From assembly GCF_900142695.1 (NCBI RefSeq), contig NZ_FRBU01000006.1:1-64000 (forward strand): 64,000 nucleotides of DNA. Reading direction: 5' to 3'. The notes under the pieces are model-generated. The model saw only the letters and a program-made list of their open reading frames with translations. It did no database searches and had not been told where the DNA came from. A program made the translations under genes and the position numbers. The DNA is from Flavobacterium xanthum (GTDB lineage Bacteria; Bacteroidota; Bacteroidia; Flavobacteriales; Flavobacteriaceae). Below, piece after piece: positions 54,485-64,000 of the stretch (the first letter of the stretch is position 1; every line of letters starts with the position of its first letter).

Positions 54485-54526
54485 AAAAGTTATTCGTTAA
54501 AAAGTTCCCAAATTTACGTTTTTTTC

Positions 54527-55114
54527 TTATTTAAAGAAATATAAAAACAAAAACAAATAAACCCATAATAAGTCAAGAAAGTGCCAGTACATTGCACCAA
54601 GTTCAATTCCAAGGGTTTGAGATGAATTGTATTTTTGTTTAAAATGATTATAAATTATAATTAGCAGTGAAATCACGCCACCAGCAAGGTGAATCAAGTG
54701 CACAACAGTAACTACATATAAAAAAGTAGTTGTTATTGAGCTTCCACTTCCCGTGAAATAATACCCATTATCTACTATTTGTCCAAAACCTACGAACTGC
54801 AAAATTACAAACAAAATTCCTAGAACTAATGTAGTCAAAAGAAAAATTGTCGTTTTACTTTGATTGTTTTTTTGAATTGCCTTTTTAGCTAAGTGAAAAG
54901 TCACACTACACCCTATAATGGCAATTGTACTGTAATAAAAAGCGGTTGGCAATTGAAAATCTTTCAACCAATCTGCTCTGGATTTACTCACTACGAAAGC
55001 ACTCGTAAGTCCCGCAAACATCATGGTCATACTCACCATTGCAAACAACAAAATCAATTTGTATGATCGTGCTGTTCTGGATTTTTGTTCCTCTACTGTC
55101 ATTATCATTTCCAT
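54527..55114 (-). CDS. Cytochrome c oxidase subunit III family protein, short form
   Basis: A 195-residue haem-copper oxidase subunit III-like protein with five helices: MVSMTMMFAGLTSAFVVSKS, VTVVHLIHLAGGVISLL and MYWHFLDLLWVYLFLFLYFF. It sits 2 bp after ctaB and 42 bp before the longer paralogue. Paired subunit III genes are usual in Bacteroidota oxidase operons. Confidence 0.9.
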   Translation of the reverse strand: MEMIMTVEEQKSRTARSYKLILLFAMVSMTMMFAGLTSAFVVSKSRADWLKDFQLPTAFYYSTIAIIGCSVTFHLAKKAIQKNNQSKTTIFLLTTLVLGILFVILQFVGFGQIVDNGYYFTGSGSSITTTFLYVVTVVHLIHLAGGVISLLIIIYNHFKQKYNSSQTLGIELGAMYWHFLDLLWVYLFLFLYFFK

Positions 55115-55116
55115 AA

Positions 55117-56019
55117 CTATCTTAAAAATTTATCTAATATATAAACTAACTGCAATAACGTAATATAAGACACACTCACTAACATCAAGGTTCGGGCAGC
55201 TTTTGCAGTTCTTAATTTATACAATTGAACGGCGTAAAACAACATCCACAACCCTAGTAAAAATACAACAACAGCTGCAATTGGCGTTATGTACAAACGT
55301 CCCGTATATCCAAAAACTGGCAAAATCGATGCTAAAATAAGCCAGACTGTATATAGAATGACTTGCATTGCGGTTCCTTTATCTTTTTTACCTGTAGGCA
55401 ACATAAAGAAACCTGCTTTTTCATAATCTTCATATAAAAACCAGCCAATCGCCCAAAAATGAGGAAATTGCCAAAAAAATTGTATTAAAAATAACGTTCC
55501 TGCTTCTATTCCAAATTCTCCAGTAGCCGCAACCCAACCCAACATAAAAGGAATTGCCCCTGGAAAAGCACCGACAAAAACAGACAACGAAGTCATGGTT
55601 TTTAAAGGTGTGTAAACACTCGTATATAAAAATATTGAAATGGCACCAAACATGGCCGTTTTCGGATTGATTGTATAAAGCAACACAATCCCAATAATCG
55701 TCAGAAGACTTGCAATAACCACAGCGGTACCGCGAGACATCCTGCCAGCTGGAACCGGACGGTTTTTTGTTCGATCCATCAAGGCATCTAAATCTTTTTC
55801 AATAACTTGATTAAAAGCATTAGAAGCTCCCACCATGCAATAACCACCAACAGCTAATTTCAAAAGTGTGATCCAACCTAAAGATTGCAAATCATTAATC
55901 CCAAGCATATATCCAGCTATAGACGAAAAAACAACGCTAATAGCAAGCCGTGCTTTAGTGATTTCGCGGAAATCAATATAAACGGATTTTAAAGAAAGTG
56001 TACTTTGTGTTGCGTTCAA
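55117..56019 (-). CDS. ctaB: Protohaem IX farnesyltransferase CtaB
   Basis: A 300-residue membrane prenyltransferase making haem O from haem B for the oxidase. Signatures: the Asp-rich motif NAFNQVIEKDLDALMDRTKNRP and a second YEDYEKAGFFMLP. The start is TTG (56019) with no alternative ATG. A promoter fits at 56053-56083. It heads the cox operon. Confidence 0.93.
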   Translation of the reverse strand: MNATQSTLSLKSVYIDFREITKARLAISVVFSSIAGYMLGINDLQSLGWITLLKLAVGGYCMVGASNAFNQVIEKDLDALMDRTKNRPVPAGRMSRGTAVVIASLLTIIGIVLLYTINPKTAMFGAISIFLYTSVYTPLKTMTSLSVFVGAFPGAIPFMLGWVAATGEFGIEAGTLFLIQFFWQFPHFWAIGWFLYEDYEKAGFFMLPTGKKDKGTAMQVILYTVWLILASILPVFGYTGRLYITPIAAVVVFLLGLWMLFYAVQLYKLRTAKAARTLMLVSVSYITLLQLVYILDKFLR

Positions 56020-56052
56020 TGTTTAGGATTATTTACTTTGTAATAACTTTTG

Positions 56053-56083
56053 CAAAAGTAGGCTATCAAAAGGGATTTGACAA
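56053..56083 (-). promoter_or_regulatory. Promoter of the ctaB-cox operon
   Basis: On the minus strand TTG (56081-56083) and TACTTTTG (56053-56060, exact TAnnTTTG) are 20 bp apart, close to the Bacteroidota optimum; the ctaB start lies 33 bp downstream. Confidence 0.7.
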
Positions 56084-56124
56084 AAAACAATTCATAAAAA
56101 GAGTACTAAACAATAAAATAACAA

Positions 56125-58248
56125 TTAATAGTCAAAATACCAATTAAAGATATCCGCTCTCAACCCTACAGTGAGCCAATTCGTGCTTTCACTAAAAGCA
56201 GTCGCTGTGTTTTTAGTTGGGTCAAAACTTCTATAAATAAAACTTCCAAATAATTTTAAATTAGTTGTCGGATTTACTAAGTATCCTCCCTGAAAATCAG
56301 CAATAAAGACAGCAGTTTTATTTCCTTGCCCTACTTTTACCCCACTATCAAATGGTCTATTTTCATCGTAATCCTTGTAAATATTCCCTCCATAATTAAA
56401 ACCATTTTCGATTGAATCAAAATCCAATCCTCGTGTTCCCGCAGTGATTTTTGCATCAGCAAAATACCTTCCCTTATTATAGCGTGCAATAGCGATCAAC
56501 TCTTTAAAATTACCTCCCCATTGATGTCCAATATTTTGATTATTATGCCCGTAATTTGTAATTGGCATGCTGTGAGAATAGACGTATGGTCGAACATGAT
56601 TGTACTCTAATTGCAGCAGTAAACCATCCATTTTGAAAGCATTATAATATTTGACTCCCAACTGATATCCATATTTATTTTTCCAACTATTATCTCCTTT
56701 TTTAACATCTCCTAAAGAAAACTCATCCAAGATAAACTGGCCATAAAAATTAATCTGATTGCTCCATTTGTATTTATAGGTTAACCCTAGAATAGCATTT
56801 CCGCTTCTAGCCGAAGAAGCAAATTCAACAGAACGGTAAAAAATAATTGGATTTACAAAACTCACATCAAATCCTCTGTCATTGGTATTCGTCCAAATCA
56901 CTGATTCAAAGAAACCCAGATTCAATCTATTGGAGACGTTCCAACTTAAATAGTGATTTGCCATGAACTTTGTAGCATACGTTCTTTCTAATGTAACCTC
57001 TGGACGAACATCTTTGAGCCACATATATGTATTGGTATATTTTATTTTCCAAAAATTAGTATTCAATTTAAAGTAAGGATACGGACTAGCGCCATCACTT
57101 TCTAATAAAGAGCGGTATCCATCTCCAATAAAATTCCTACCATAACCCAATTGCAAATCAATATATTTGCTTGGAGCAAAAGTTAAATTGGCTTCTGCCA
57201 AAGGGAAATCATACGCATCTGTTTTGAAATCTTTTGCAATTCCCATCCCGGGAATAATCGCAGGATTTCCTCCTGCTGGCTTTATCGATTCTGCATACCG
57301 ATTGTAATAATCTGCAAAACGACCCTGACTTTCAAAAACGGTCGTGGTAAAATTGAGCTTTTTGCCCAGTCCACCACGAAAATTAATTCCACGTGTGTTT
57401 ACGTAAGTGTAAGAAGCTTCGCTTCCTGAAGCCTTGCCAACCTGTAGATCAAATATAGGATTCAACGTAAACCAATAGTCATCCCCTTGAATTTCTACTG
57501 TATTTTCATTCCATAATTTGCGTGCCCACCAAGTGGTAGCTTTCTTTTTTAACTTTTCCTGTACCTCTTTTAGATTATAATATTTTGATACTTCAGCATA
57601 CGTATAGGGTTTTGAAGCAGTGTGGTTGTTACTACCCATCTGATTTAACGAAGCATCAAATTGCGCATAATAACTATGAGAAAAAGGCACATTTAAATGA
57701 CTATCCAAATCAGGATTGTCAAATTTGGAATATACAATGCTATCCAGTTCTGTTAATTTTTTAGTGTTGTTTGGCGCAATTTTGGCTTTCGCCAAAGTAT
57801 CTGCAACTACTACTTCTCTACTTTTTAAAGGGATCGCAAGTGCCATGGTAAATTTAGCATACGTAGGCTTTCCGTTATAGGTTGCTGGTTGAATTTTTGG
57901 AAATTTACCAAAAACTCTTTTTGTTTCTTGAATCAATTCCTCCTCTGTGGCATCAATATAAATCACCTTAAAAGTACCATTGCTATCTACTTCAAAAAGT
58001 ACTTTGACATTTCCTTGAAAATCATTTTGTTTAAGACGATCTGGAACTTCAAAATTTGTAAAAACAAAATCCTGTACCTGATTGTAAAAACAAGACTCTA
58101 AAACCTTGAGTTGTAAATTCAGGCAGTCCGAAAAAATAGGAAAACGCTCAGCAGAGTTGCTAGATTGAACTGTAACGCTTGTAATTTCTTGAGCAGAAAT
58201 AGTAAAAGAATACATAATTAAAAATAATGCCAACCACCCTTTGTTCAT
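56125..58248 (-). CDS. remB: Gliding motility-associated outer-membrane protein RemB
   Basis: About 707 residues from ATG 58248 (MNKGWLALFLIMYSFTISAQ signal peptide); earlier ATGs at 58278 and 58296 would reach back toward or into deoC. The N-terminal 120 residues include a TonB C-terminal-like region (NVKVLFEVDSNGTFKVIYID...AKFTMALAIPL), followed by a long beta-barrel-like body with many aromatic strands. Size and neighbours (deoC, VanZ gene, gcvH, sprA) match the remB locus of gliding Flavobacterium as I remember it. The gene affects cell-surface motility; the molecular role is unknown. Confidence 0.75.
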   Translation of the reverse strand: MNKGWLALFLIMYSFTISAQEITSVTVQSSNSAERFPIFSDCLNLQLKVLESCFYNQVQDFVFTNFEVPDRLKQNDFQGNVKVLFEVDSNGTFKVIYIDATEEELIQETKRVFGKFPKIQPATYNGKPTYAKFTMALAIPLKSREVVVADTLAKAKIAPNNTKKLTELDSIVYSKFDNPDLDSHLNVPFSHSYYAQFDASLNQMGSNNHTASKPYTYAEVSKYYNLKEVQEKLKKKATTWWARKLWNENTVEIQGDDYWFTLNPIFDLQVGKASGSEASYTYVNTRGINFRGGLGKKLNFTTTVFESQGRFADYYNRYAESIKPAGGNPAIIPGMGIAKDFKTDAYDFPLAEANLTFAPSKYIDLQLGYGRNFIGDGYRSLLESDGASPYPYFKLNTNFWKIKYTNTYMWLKDVRPEVTLERTYATKFMANHYLSWNVSNRLNLGFFESVIWTNTNDRGFDVSFVNPIIFYRSVEFASSARSGNAILGLTYKYKWSNQINFYGQFILDEFSLGDVKKGDNSWKNKYGYQLGVKYYNAFKMDGLLLQLEYNHVRPYVYSHSMPITNYGHNNQNIGHQWGGNFKELIAIARYNKGRYFADAKITAGTRGLDFDSIENGFNYGGNIYKDYDENRPFDSGVKVGQGNKTAVFIADFQGGYLVNPTTNLKLFGSFIYRSFDPTKNTATAFSESTNWLTVGLRADIFNWYFDY

Positions 58249-58267
58249 GCTTATTTTGTTGTTAAAT

Positions 58268-59011
58268 TTAATATTCATTAGTTGAATTTTGACCATTAGC
58301 TATTTTTTTTGCGCCAGAGGTCCCTATTCGTTTCACCCCCAACTGAATCATTGCAACAGCTTCCTCATACGTGCGGACACCACCAGCTGCTTTTACAGGA
58401 AGTGGCGACGCGTTTTCAAGCATCATTTTTATAGCAGGAACAGTAGCGCCGTTAGGTAAATTATTCTCTGTAGTGTAGAATCCCGTTGATGACTTCACAA
58501 AAACCTTTGAAAAAAGTTCTTGTTCAAAATTAGAAACAATTACATTCTTTATCAAACTCGATAGTTGAATAATTTCTTTTTCGCTAAGTGCGGCCACTTC
58601 AATAATCCACTTGACCACTTTATTATTGGCCAAACCCAATTGAGTACCTCTTAAAATCTCTTCTTTTACTAAATCAGTATCCCCTTTTTTGAATGCTTGG
58701 TAATTACAAACAAAGTCCAAATCATCGGCTCCATCTTGTATGGCTTGAACGGCCTCTTTTAATTTTTCTTCTATGGCTGATTTCCCCTCTGGAAAATCGA
58801 TTACAGTACCTATTTCCAAAATAGAATTTGCTCCATTAATCATCTTTTTGGCCAATGAAACTCTATTTGGCCGAATCATAATAAGCTTAAAATGTTCCTC
58901 GATAGCCTCCTGAATAAATTCCTGAGCAACAAGAATATTTTCTTCTTCAGTGATCCCTGCTTGTTCTGCGGTTTTTAAATAGGTAGAATCTAAGTATTGC
59001 TTTATATTCAT
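58268..59011 (-). CDS. deoC: Deoxyribose-phosphate aldolase DeoC
   Basis: A 247-residue class I aldolase cleaving 2-deoxyribose 5-phosphate to acetaldehyde and glyceraldehyde 3-phosphate. The Schiff-base Lys is in VFVKSSTGFYT and the second Lys in PVKAAGGVRTYEEA; DDLDFVCNYQAF is also typical. It is 19 bp from remB on the same strand. Confidence 0.94.
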   Translation of the reverse strand: MNIKQYLDSTYLKTAEQAGITEEENILVAQEFIQEAIEEHFKLIMIRPNRVSLAKKMINGANSILEIGTVIDFPEGKSAIEEKLKEAVQAIQDGADDLDFVCNYQAFKKGDTDLVKEEILRGTQLGLANNKVVKWIIEVAALSEKEIIQLSSLIKNVIVSNFEQELFSKVFVKSSTGFYTTENNLPNGATVPAIKMMLENASPLPVKAAGGVRTYEEAVAMIQLGVKRIGTSGAKKIANGQNSTNEY

Positions 59012-59049
59012 GGCATTTAAATTTCTTGGTTACAGCAAATTCTAAGTCA

Positions 59050-59057
59050 CAAAAGTA
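59050..59057 (-). promoter_or_regulatory. Probable -7 box for deoC-remB
   Basis: TACTTTTG on the minus strand, 39 bp before the deoC ATG, is an exact TAnnTTTG. No -33 TTG at ideal spacing was seen. Confidence 0.45.
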
Positions 59058-59229
59058 CATTTTATCTGCAAACAAGTTTGAATTAAATATTTTCTCTTTA
59101 TTTTAATATTGCTAAACCACCGTTGAAAGGACTTTATAATCAAAAAAGAATAACGAGCTACGGAGCGTTTAAACATGACTTTTTCATCAAACCTATTCTA
59201 CATATTCCTTACGAATAGGTACATAAATG

Positions 59230-59250
59230 AAAAATCCCACCGAAGTGGGA
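59230..59250 (-). terminator. Terminator after the VanZ gene
   Basis: Stem TCCCAC/GTGGGA (59235-59240 and 59245-59250) with a tight loop and T5 on the minus strand, 18 bp after the VanZ stop. Confidence 0.85.
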
Positions 59251-59268
59251 CTCTCTTTATTCTAAACT

Positions 59269-59646
59269 TTATTTAAACTTAGTATTCAAATTAAATAACC
59301 AAATCAACGCTATTGACAAAGTCGCTCCCGACATATTTGCTAAAACATCAAAGACATCTGCTTGTCTGGTTTCTGTTAATAAGCCTTGCGCTACTTCAAT
59401 CGCTATTCCAAAAAAAACAGAGAACAGAAAGGAAAACAGCAACGGTTTTAGGTTATTCAAATTAGACGATCTACTTTTTAAAAATAAAAAGCATAACGTT
59501 GTTAACACAAAATGAAAAAACGCATGAACAAGCTTATCTAAATTTGACACATTTCCCAAGGGAACATTATTTAATTGCACTAAACAAAAAAAGGCAATTA
59601 TTCCAGACCATACTAAAGCGGCCCAAAAATAAAGCTGTTTACGCAC
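59269..59646 (-). CDS. VanZ family membrane protein
   Basis: A 125-residue protein with four membrane helices and the VanZ pattern [21 protein letters not shown]...[30 protein letters not shown]. It starts at GTG and overlaps gcvH by 8 bp, so it is translationally coupled. Despite its name, no glycopeptide resistance is implied; most members have unknown roles. Confidence 0.88.
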   Translation of the reverse strand: MRKQLYFWAALVWSGIIAFFCLVQLNNVPLGNVSNLDKLVHAFFHFVLTTLCFLFLKSRSSNLNNLKPLLFSFLFSVFFGIAIEVAQGLLTETRQADVFDVLANMSGATLSIALIWLFNLNTKFK

Positions 59647-60019
59647 CTATTAATTCCTTGTAGGATTCACTAGAAAGTAACCCATCAACTTCTTCCATGT
59701 TTGCTATTTTAACTTTAATCATCCATCCTGCTCCATAAGGATCAGAATTTACACTTTCCGGTGTGCTTTCTAGCGCATCATTGAAAGCAATAATTTCACC
59801 TGCTACAGGAAGAAATAAATCAGAAACGGTTTTAACAGCTTCCACTGTTCCAAAAACTTCATCTTTCTCTAACGACTGATCTAAAGTTTCTACCTCAACA
59901 TAAACAATATCTCCTAATTCTTTTTGTGCAAAATCAGTGATTCCTACTGTTGCGATATCGCCTTCAATACTAATCCATTCGTGATCCTTCGTGTACTTTA
60001 AATTTGCTGGTATGTTCAT
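59639..60019 (-). CDS. gcvH: Glycine cleavage system H protein
   Basis: A 126-residue lipoyl carrier of the glycine cleavage system. The lipoylated Lys is in [13 protein letters not shown], flanked by [10 protein letters not shown] and GDIVYVEV. Length is normal. The other glycine cleavage genes are not nearby. An inverted repeat overlies its -7 box upstream. Confidence 0.95.
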   Translation of the reverse strand: MNIPANLKYTKDHEWISIEGDIATVGITDFAQKELGDIVYVEVETLDQSLEKDEVFGTVEAVKTVSDLFLPVAGEIIAFNDALESTPESVNSDPYGAGWMIKVKIANMEEVDGLLSSESYKELIGA

Positions 60020-60062
60020 CTAAATTGTAATTGATAATTATTAATTGATAATTGAAATTTGC

Positions 60063-60078
60063 TGTTACAAATGTAACA
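60063..60078. repeat. 16-bp inverted repeat over the gcvH promoter box
   Basis: TGTTACA-AA-TGTAACA is a perfect 7-bp inverted repeat. On the minus strand it contains TACATTTG (60068-60075), an exact -7 box for gcvH, so it is a possible operator. Confidence 0.5.
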
Positions 60079-60113
60079 ATCTTATGTTCAAATCAGGTTT
60101 AGATTTCGAAAAA

Positions 60114-63100
60114 TTAATTCCCAAAATTATACCGAATTGTAAATCCAGAACGAATATTGGTCAATGGAAAAGAAGTAGAGATTACCGCCTTCGAAAAAGA
60201 ATGATCGTAATAAAAAATTGCTGTCAAATTTTTGCTAAAAGCATAATCTGCTTTGACTTTTATGGACCAGATGTTCTGCCCACCTGCTAATTGATTATTG
60301 TCATAATCTAAATAACGAACAATGGTTTGATTATTTCTATAAGCTATATCAGCAGCCAAATTAATATCACTTTTTATTATTCCTGTTGGAGTATCAGCTA
60401 ATCTTGAAGAAAAAATGACGTCTTTAAAGCGATACCCTAATCCTACAATATATTCAACCCCTTTTACCTCTGTCAACAAATTATTATCAAAACTCATCGA
60501 TAAAGCTCTGTCTTTTTTAATTTCGGTAAGTACTTTTAAAGAACTTTTTAATTCAAAATCCATTCTTAAAAGCGGACTAAATTGTTCTACCAAATTTATA
60601 TTAGACATAATGGTCTGATTGAAAAAATTTCCGCTGGCATCCACTCCGTTTGGTGCATTGTCATATTCAAAGTTAGATCTAAATGCATTAATAGTATAGG
60701 AGGCTCTATAATTATGTTGCAAAGAGAAACGCTTGAAATTTTTCTTAAAAACCCCATACCGCATCAATCCATTGTATTTTATTGCCCAGTTTGGGATAGG
60801 GAAACTTCTAAAAATACCAAGAGAAACCGCAGATGCATCCCCTCCTGAATAAGCTGCTAAAAAGGCGGGCAACAATACGGCCTGATTGTTTTTTCCATAA
60901 CCTAAAGGAAATCCTTCTGCATCTCTATTTATTGGATTAGTAATATCAATTCCTCGTTCTGTAGCTAAACGATTTGCAACTGTGAGACGGTTCATCCTAA
61001 AATCACCAAAAGCAGCTGAACTATTTTCATCGCTTGTAGCAAATGAGGTTTTTATCAAAACTGCTGATATAGAAAAAATACCCGTGTTATATGGAGACCT
61101 AGCGTTATAAACACCGTCCGTAACATCATATTGCTCCGAGAAATTTTCAGAAAAAGCCCTATCCAATGTCAAGTCAATTTTCAAATCGGGAAACAAATCG
61201 ACATTAGCTGTTGCTTTAAACAGTTTATTCGTTACTTGAGTGAAATTTTGATTGAAGTCGGGGTAATTCGTCAGCCAACCGTTCTTAGCTGCTTCATACC
61301 TAACGTCATCCTGGCTTCCAAATATAAAGCCCAATGAAGGTCTTGAAGATCCTAAGAACCCAACACCCGGAGTATACCCAGGCAAAATTGTACCGCTATT
61401 GTATGTGTAGTTCATCTGAATATTCTTGACGCTGGTCAGAACTCCGATCAAGCCATCAACAAATGCATTGTTTTTAGGAAGTTGATTGGCATTGGCATTC
61501 ACTACTTTTTCGCCTGGTTTTGGCGCAATCATTTTCGGTTTTGGTTGTGTTTTGTTTGTGTTTTTAGTCAGTCCTAAATATTCATACAACATATCCATGT
61601 TGAAGGCTGCATTTAGATTATTAGAACTTGCATTTTGAATTGTATTTCCTAAATTATAATCGGCACCATCAATATTAATCTGAGACAATGCATTGGAGGT
61701 GCGTTGCCAACTGTAGTCACCCGTGTAGGAGTAGTTTGCTTTAATGAAGCTGAATAATGGTATTTTGTTTATTGGTATATCATAATTCACAACTAGTTGC
61801 TGCATGTGTTGGTTTGGATCTCCTATATCCCAATAACTATCCCAAATAGTAAAACTGTCAATGGGTTCATTATTTTCATTTAAATAGTTTTTTACAATAT
61901 TACTAGAGGATGCCGTATAATTTAATTTCAATGATTTGGTTAGATTATAATTGAAACCATATTGATAATTAAACGCAAAATTTCTCCGGTACAAGGGGTC
62001 AAGACCTATTCCTTCCACCTCTACTTGTCTAAATTGCTGGCGGTTGTACTGTCTATTGATATTAGTGTTAAACGAAATATTAGCAGGCAAATAATTAAAG
62101 TTAAAGTCACTCAATAACTTCCAGTAATTACTTTTTTTTAAAAACTTAGCTTTCTTGAATGGCTCTACTGGTTTAGGCTGAAAAGTGTATGCATAATCAA
62201 CAGAAGAATTTGCCTGCTGGTCTACAAAATCTTCGATTTCAAAATCATGTCGTTCCACTTCGTTAAAAGACTGAGAGAAGGTAAAATTTTCAGGATCGTA
62301 AACATGTTGTTTTTGTTCTGGTTGGCGTTCTTTTCTGACACCAATAAAATTGATGCTTTTTCGCTTGGTGTAATCAACCGCTCTGCTAGTTATATTGTCT
62401 TTCTTATTTTGATCCGTTGTATTATCTAACAATTGTTTTAATTTGATGTCTTGATTAAAAGGGTCATACTCTGGCGTGATCGTTTCTTCACCAATAGCAT
62501 AATTAAAAGGCAGATTGACACCCCATTTTTGAGGTAATAATTTTCCAAGGTTTACATTAGTCACTATCGTATAGTGCTCCGTATCTTCCCGACTTCTCTC
62601 ATTAGGACCTTGTTCCAATGATCCAAAACCAATTGTGCTTTTTCTACCTGATGCGGAGACCGTTGCAAAATCAGCTAAATTTGTGTCTACATTCAATACT
62701 GCAGCCATTCCGCCTTGGTTGTCCATATCCGCTAAGCGAAGTTCATTAAACCAAACTTCTCCTTTTATATCATTGCGTAGATCACTGTTTTTCACCCCTA
62801 CCATAAGTGTACGAACCAGTCCAAAATTTGGATTTCCTTTTATCCCTAACTTCAAGGTATTGGTTCCGTCCCCTTCTGGTTTAGAAGGATCCGCATCTGG
62901 ATAATAAATTCCATCTAGTGGCAATGTATTTGGATCCACACTCATTGCTAAAATTTTTAATTTTGTCAACAAAGCCAATGACAAATCCATTTCATTTTCT
63001 TCTGGCCAAACTACTTCGGCGCTCAAAGGACTACAATCAGAATTGGACGCAGAGGAGGGAACAGTTACTTTTAAAGGAATCTCAATCTGGTAGAAATTTT

Positions 63101-64000
63101 GTGTAAAATCATTTCCAAAACGAATAAAACCAACCATCTGATTGTCTTGAAGAGGAATTTCACCTGGCAACGATTCAGCGTGCAAAAACATTTTCAATTT
63201 CTTAAATTGACGCATATCGATACTTACATTTTTAAAAACGGCTCTGGAATCTTCCGGCTCTAATCCGTTTCCTGAAACTCTCAATGCTAATGACTGCTCA
63301 TTTTGGTTAATTACGGTATTATTATTAAACAATTGCTCTCTTTGTACTCCAGGAGGCGTAATGTAATTCACCGGACATCTTTGATTATTTTCCTGAACGT
63401 TGACCGCCAAAACATCTAAATTAGTGTTGTCATCAGCACTGTTTGTGTCATTAAAATCAAGCGTATTGGTATATCGTCTCCACTCGCCACGAACTAAATC
63501 TAAGGCTCCAAAACGAACTGTAACTTCTTCACTAAAACCCGTCATAAACATCCTCATGAAACGAATGGATCTAAAATCAGAAATATTCCCTATCGTGTTT
63601 TCAGGCTGAGCAACCGGAATTTTAAATTGCAACCATCGGGCTTCGGTCGTGGAGCCATCCGGCAAAGACACTTGTGTGTTTCTGACATCAGTAATATAAT
63701 TTTGACCCACGTTCATTCCGGGTTGCACATCAATACTATATTCATAATAAGCATTGATTGTATTCATGGTATTGTCTCGGTTGATATCTTCCACGTCAGG
63801 AATGGTTGATGATCCTCTATTGGGGTCATTGATATCTACTGCCGAGTTTCCGTCAGTACCATTGTACATTTTGTATCGGTCTATAATTCCTCCATCTGCA
63901 TTCAGATAGAAAGTATAATCATCAGCAGCTGGATCCAGTTCCGAGGCAAAATTAGTATACACGGCTCCTTCATTGGCATTAGCCAAACCATCCAAACCTA
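60114..64000 (-). CDS. sprA: Cell surface protein SprA, C-terminal part (partial)
   Basis: About 1295 residues, open at the window's right edge, with the 5' part beyond it. SprA is the giant outer-membrane translocon barrel of the type IX secretion system (over 2000 residues), also needed for gliding. Typical segments include GEVWFNELRLADMDNQGG, LGKLLPQKWGVNLPFNYAIG, SYTGDYSWQRTSNAL and the end LTAIFYYDHSFSKAVISTSF...IRYNFGN. Its stop is followed by gcvH. Family length means roughly half the gene is visible. Confidence 0.95.
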   Translation of the reverse strand, partial: GLDGLANANEGAVYTNFASELDPAADDYTFYLNADGGIIDRYKMYNGTDGNSAVDINDPNRGSSTIPDVEDINRDNTMNTINAYYEYSIDVQPGMNVGQNYITDVRNTQVSLPDGSTTEARWLQFKIPVAQPENTIGNISDFRSIRFMRMFMTGFSEEVTVRFGALDLVRGEWRRYTNTLDFNDTNSADDNTNLDVLAVNVQENNQRCPVNYITPPGVQREQLFNNNTVINQNEQSLALRVSGNGLEPEDSRAVFKNVSIDMRQFKKLKMFLHAESLPGEIPLQDNQMVGFIRFGNDFTQNFYQIEIPLKVTVPSSASNSDCSPLSAEVVWPEENEMDLSLALLTKLKILAMSVDPNTLPLDGIYYPDADPSKPEGDGTNTLKLGIKGNPNFGLVRTLMVGVKNSDLRNDIKGEVWFNELRLADMDNQGGMAAVLNVDTNLADFATVSASGRKSTIGFGSLEQGPNERSREDTEHYTIVTNVNLGKLLPQKWGVNLPFNYAIGEETITPEYDPFNQDIKLKQLLDNTTDQNKKDNITSRAVDYTKRKSINFIGVRKERQPEQKQHVYDPENFTFSQSFNEVERHDFEIEDFVDQQANSSVDYAYTFQPKPVEPFKKAKFLKKSNYWKLLSDFNFNYLPANISFNTNINRQYNRQQFRQVEVEGIGLDPLYRRNFAFNYQYGFNYNLTKSLKLNYTASSSNIVKNYLNENNEPIDSFTIWDSYWDIGDPNQHMQQLVVNYDIPINKIPLFSFIKANYSYTGDYSWQRTSNALSQINIDGADYNLGNTIQNASSNNLNAAFNMDMLYEYLGLTKNTNKTQPKPKMIAPKPGEKVVNANANQLPKNNAFVDGLIGVLTSVKNIQMNYTYNSGTILPGYTPGVGFLGSSRPSLGFIFGSQDDVRYEAAKNGWLTNYPDFNQNFTQVTNKLFKATANVDLFPDLKIDLTLDRAFSENFSEQYDVTDGVYNARSPYNTGIFSISAVLIKTSFATSDENSSAAFGDFRMNRLTVANRLATERGIDITNPINRDAEGFPLGYGKNNQAVLLPAFLAAYSGGDASAVSLGIFRSFPIPNWAIKYNGLMRYGVFKKNFKRFSLQHNYRASYTINAFRSNFEYDNAPNGVDASGNFFNQTIMSNINLVEQFSPLLRMDFELKSSLKVLTEIKKDRALSMSFDNNLLTEVKGVEYIVGLGYRFKDVIFSSRLADTPTGIIKSDINLAADIAYRNNQTIVRYLDYDNNQLAGGQNIWSIKVKADYAFSKNLTAIFYYDHSFSKAVISTSFPLTNIRSGFTIRYNFGN

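Noticed and set aside
59191..59220. Inverted repeat ACCTATTC/GAATAGGT
   Set aside because: Eight-bp arms with a 14-nt loop but no T run on either strand and no gene relation; noted only.
59269..59646. Glycopeptide resistance from the VanZ-like gene
   Set aside because: No other van genes are present and VanZ-family proteins are widespread with other roles.

Overview
The window looks like chromosome of a gliding member of the Flavobacteriia, most likely Flavobacterium. The sequence is AT-rich, several gene starts follow the Bacteroidota -7 box TAnnTTTG, and Shine-Dalgarno sites are mostly absent. Lineage-typical genes are present: the C-terminal half of sprA (type IX secretion/gliding), a remB-like gene, a PorP/SprF-family gene, BamA with paired Skp/OmpH chaperones, a cytochrome c oxidase accessory operon and an NFU-type Fe-S scaffold. 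No rRNA, tRNA, CRISPR array or prophage was seen.

Layout. 1-1.5 kb: a broken group II intron reverse transcriptase fragment, a REP-associated tyrosine transposase (RAYT) element and two small unknown genes. 1.7-8.7 kb: a triple-repeat lipoprotein with a cupredoxin tail, a secreted DsrE-like protein, a Nudix hydrolase, a four-repeat membrane protein, NhaA and a Baeyer-Villiger-type monooxygenase. 8.8-30.2 kb: a copper/silver-type metal island, all on the minus strand. 30.3-64 kb: ordinary chromosomal genes (pdxJ, nadK, uppS-bamA-skp-skp, murI, NFU, dodecin, mscS, tsaB, a TolC/adaptor pair, cytochrome oxidase accessory genes, ctaB, remB, deoC, gcvH, sprA).

The metal island reads as one detoxification system across three compartments. 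Intake of metal is sensed by an unusual fusion of an HMA metal-binding domain to an AraC-type DNA-binding domain. A CopA P1B-ATPase with one HMA domain and three Cys/Met/His metal-binding modules moves metal out of the cytosol. In the periplasm a multicopper oxidase fused to a CopB-like barrel, a Met-rich lipoprotein, DUF305 and DUF3347 proteins, small HMA proteins and a thioredoxin-like protein bind or oxidise it. A CusCBA-type tripartite pump with two adaptors exports it. A short module of the form Y-[TS]-C-x-M-(H/D)-P-x-I...G-x-C-P-x-C-x-M recurs seven times in five proteins.

The island carries a buried history. A DNA relic at about 10.1-10.6 kb contains, fused together, the decayed end of a copA, the start of a DUF305 gene with its upstream spacer, and the end of a cusB-type gene, in the same order as the intact locus at 14.7-18.9 kb. 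A wrecked copy of the Met-rich lipoprotein gene lies at 13.5-14.0 kb, and each lipoprotein copy is followed by a tiny membrane ORF (47 and 33 codons). This suggests a tandem duplication of the whole locus with complementary decay. In addition, cusA is split by an in-frame TAA in a cytoplasmic loop with an ATG six bases later, and the DUF302 gene seems to have lost its ATG (AAG at the expected start).
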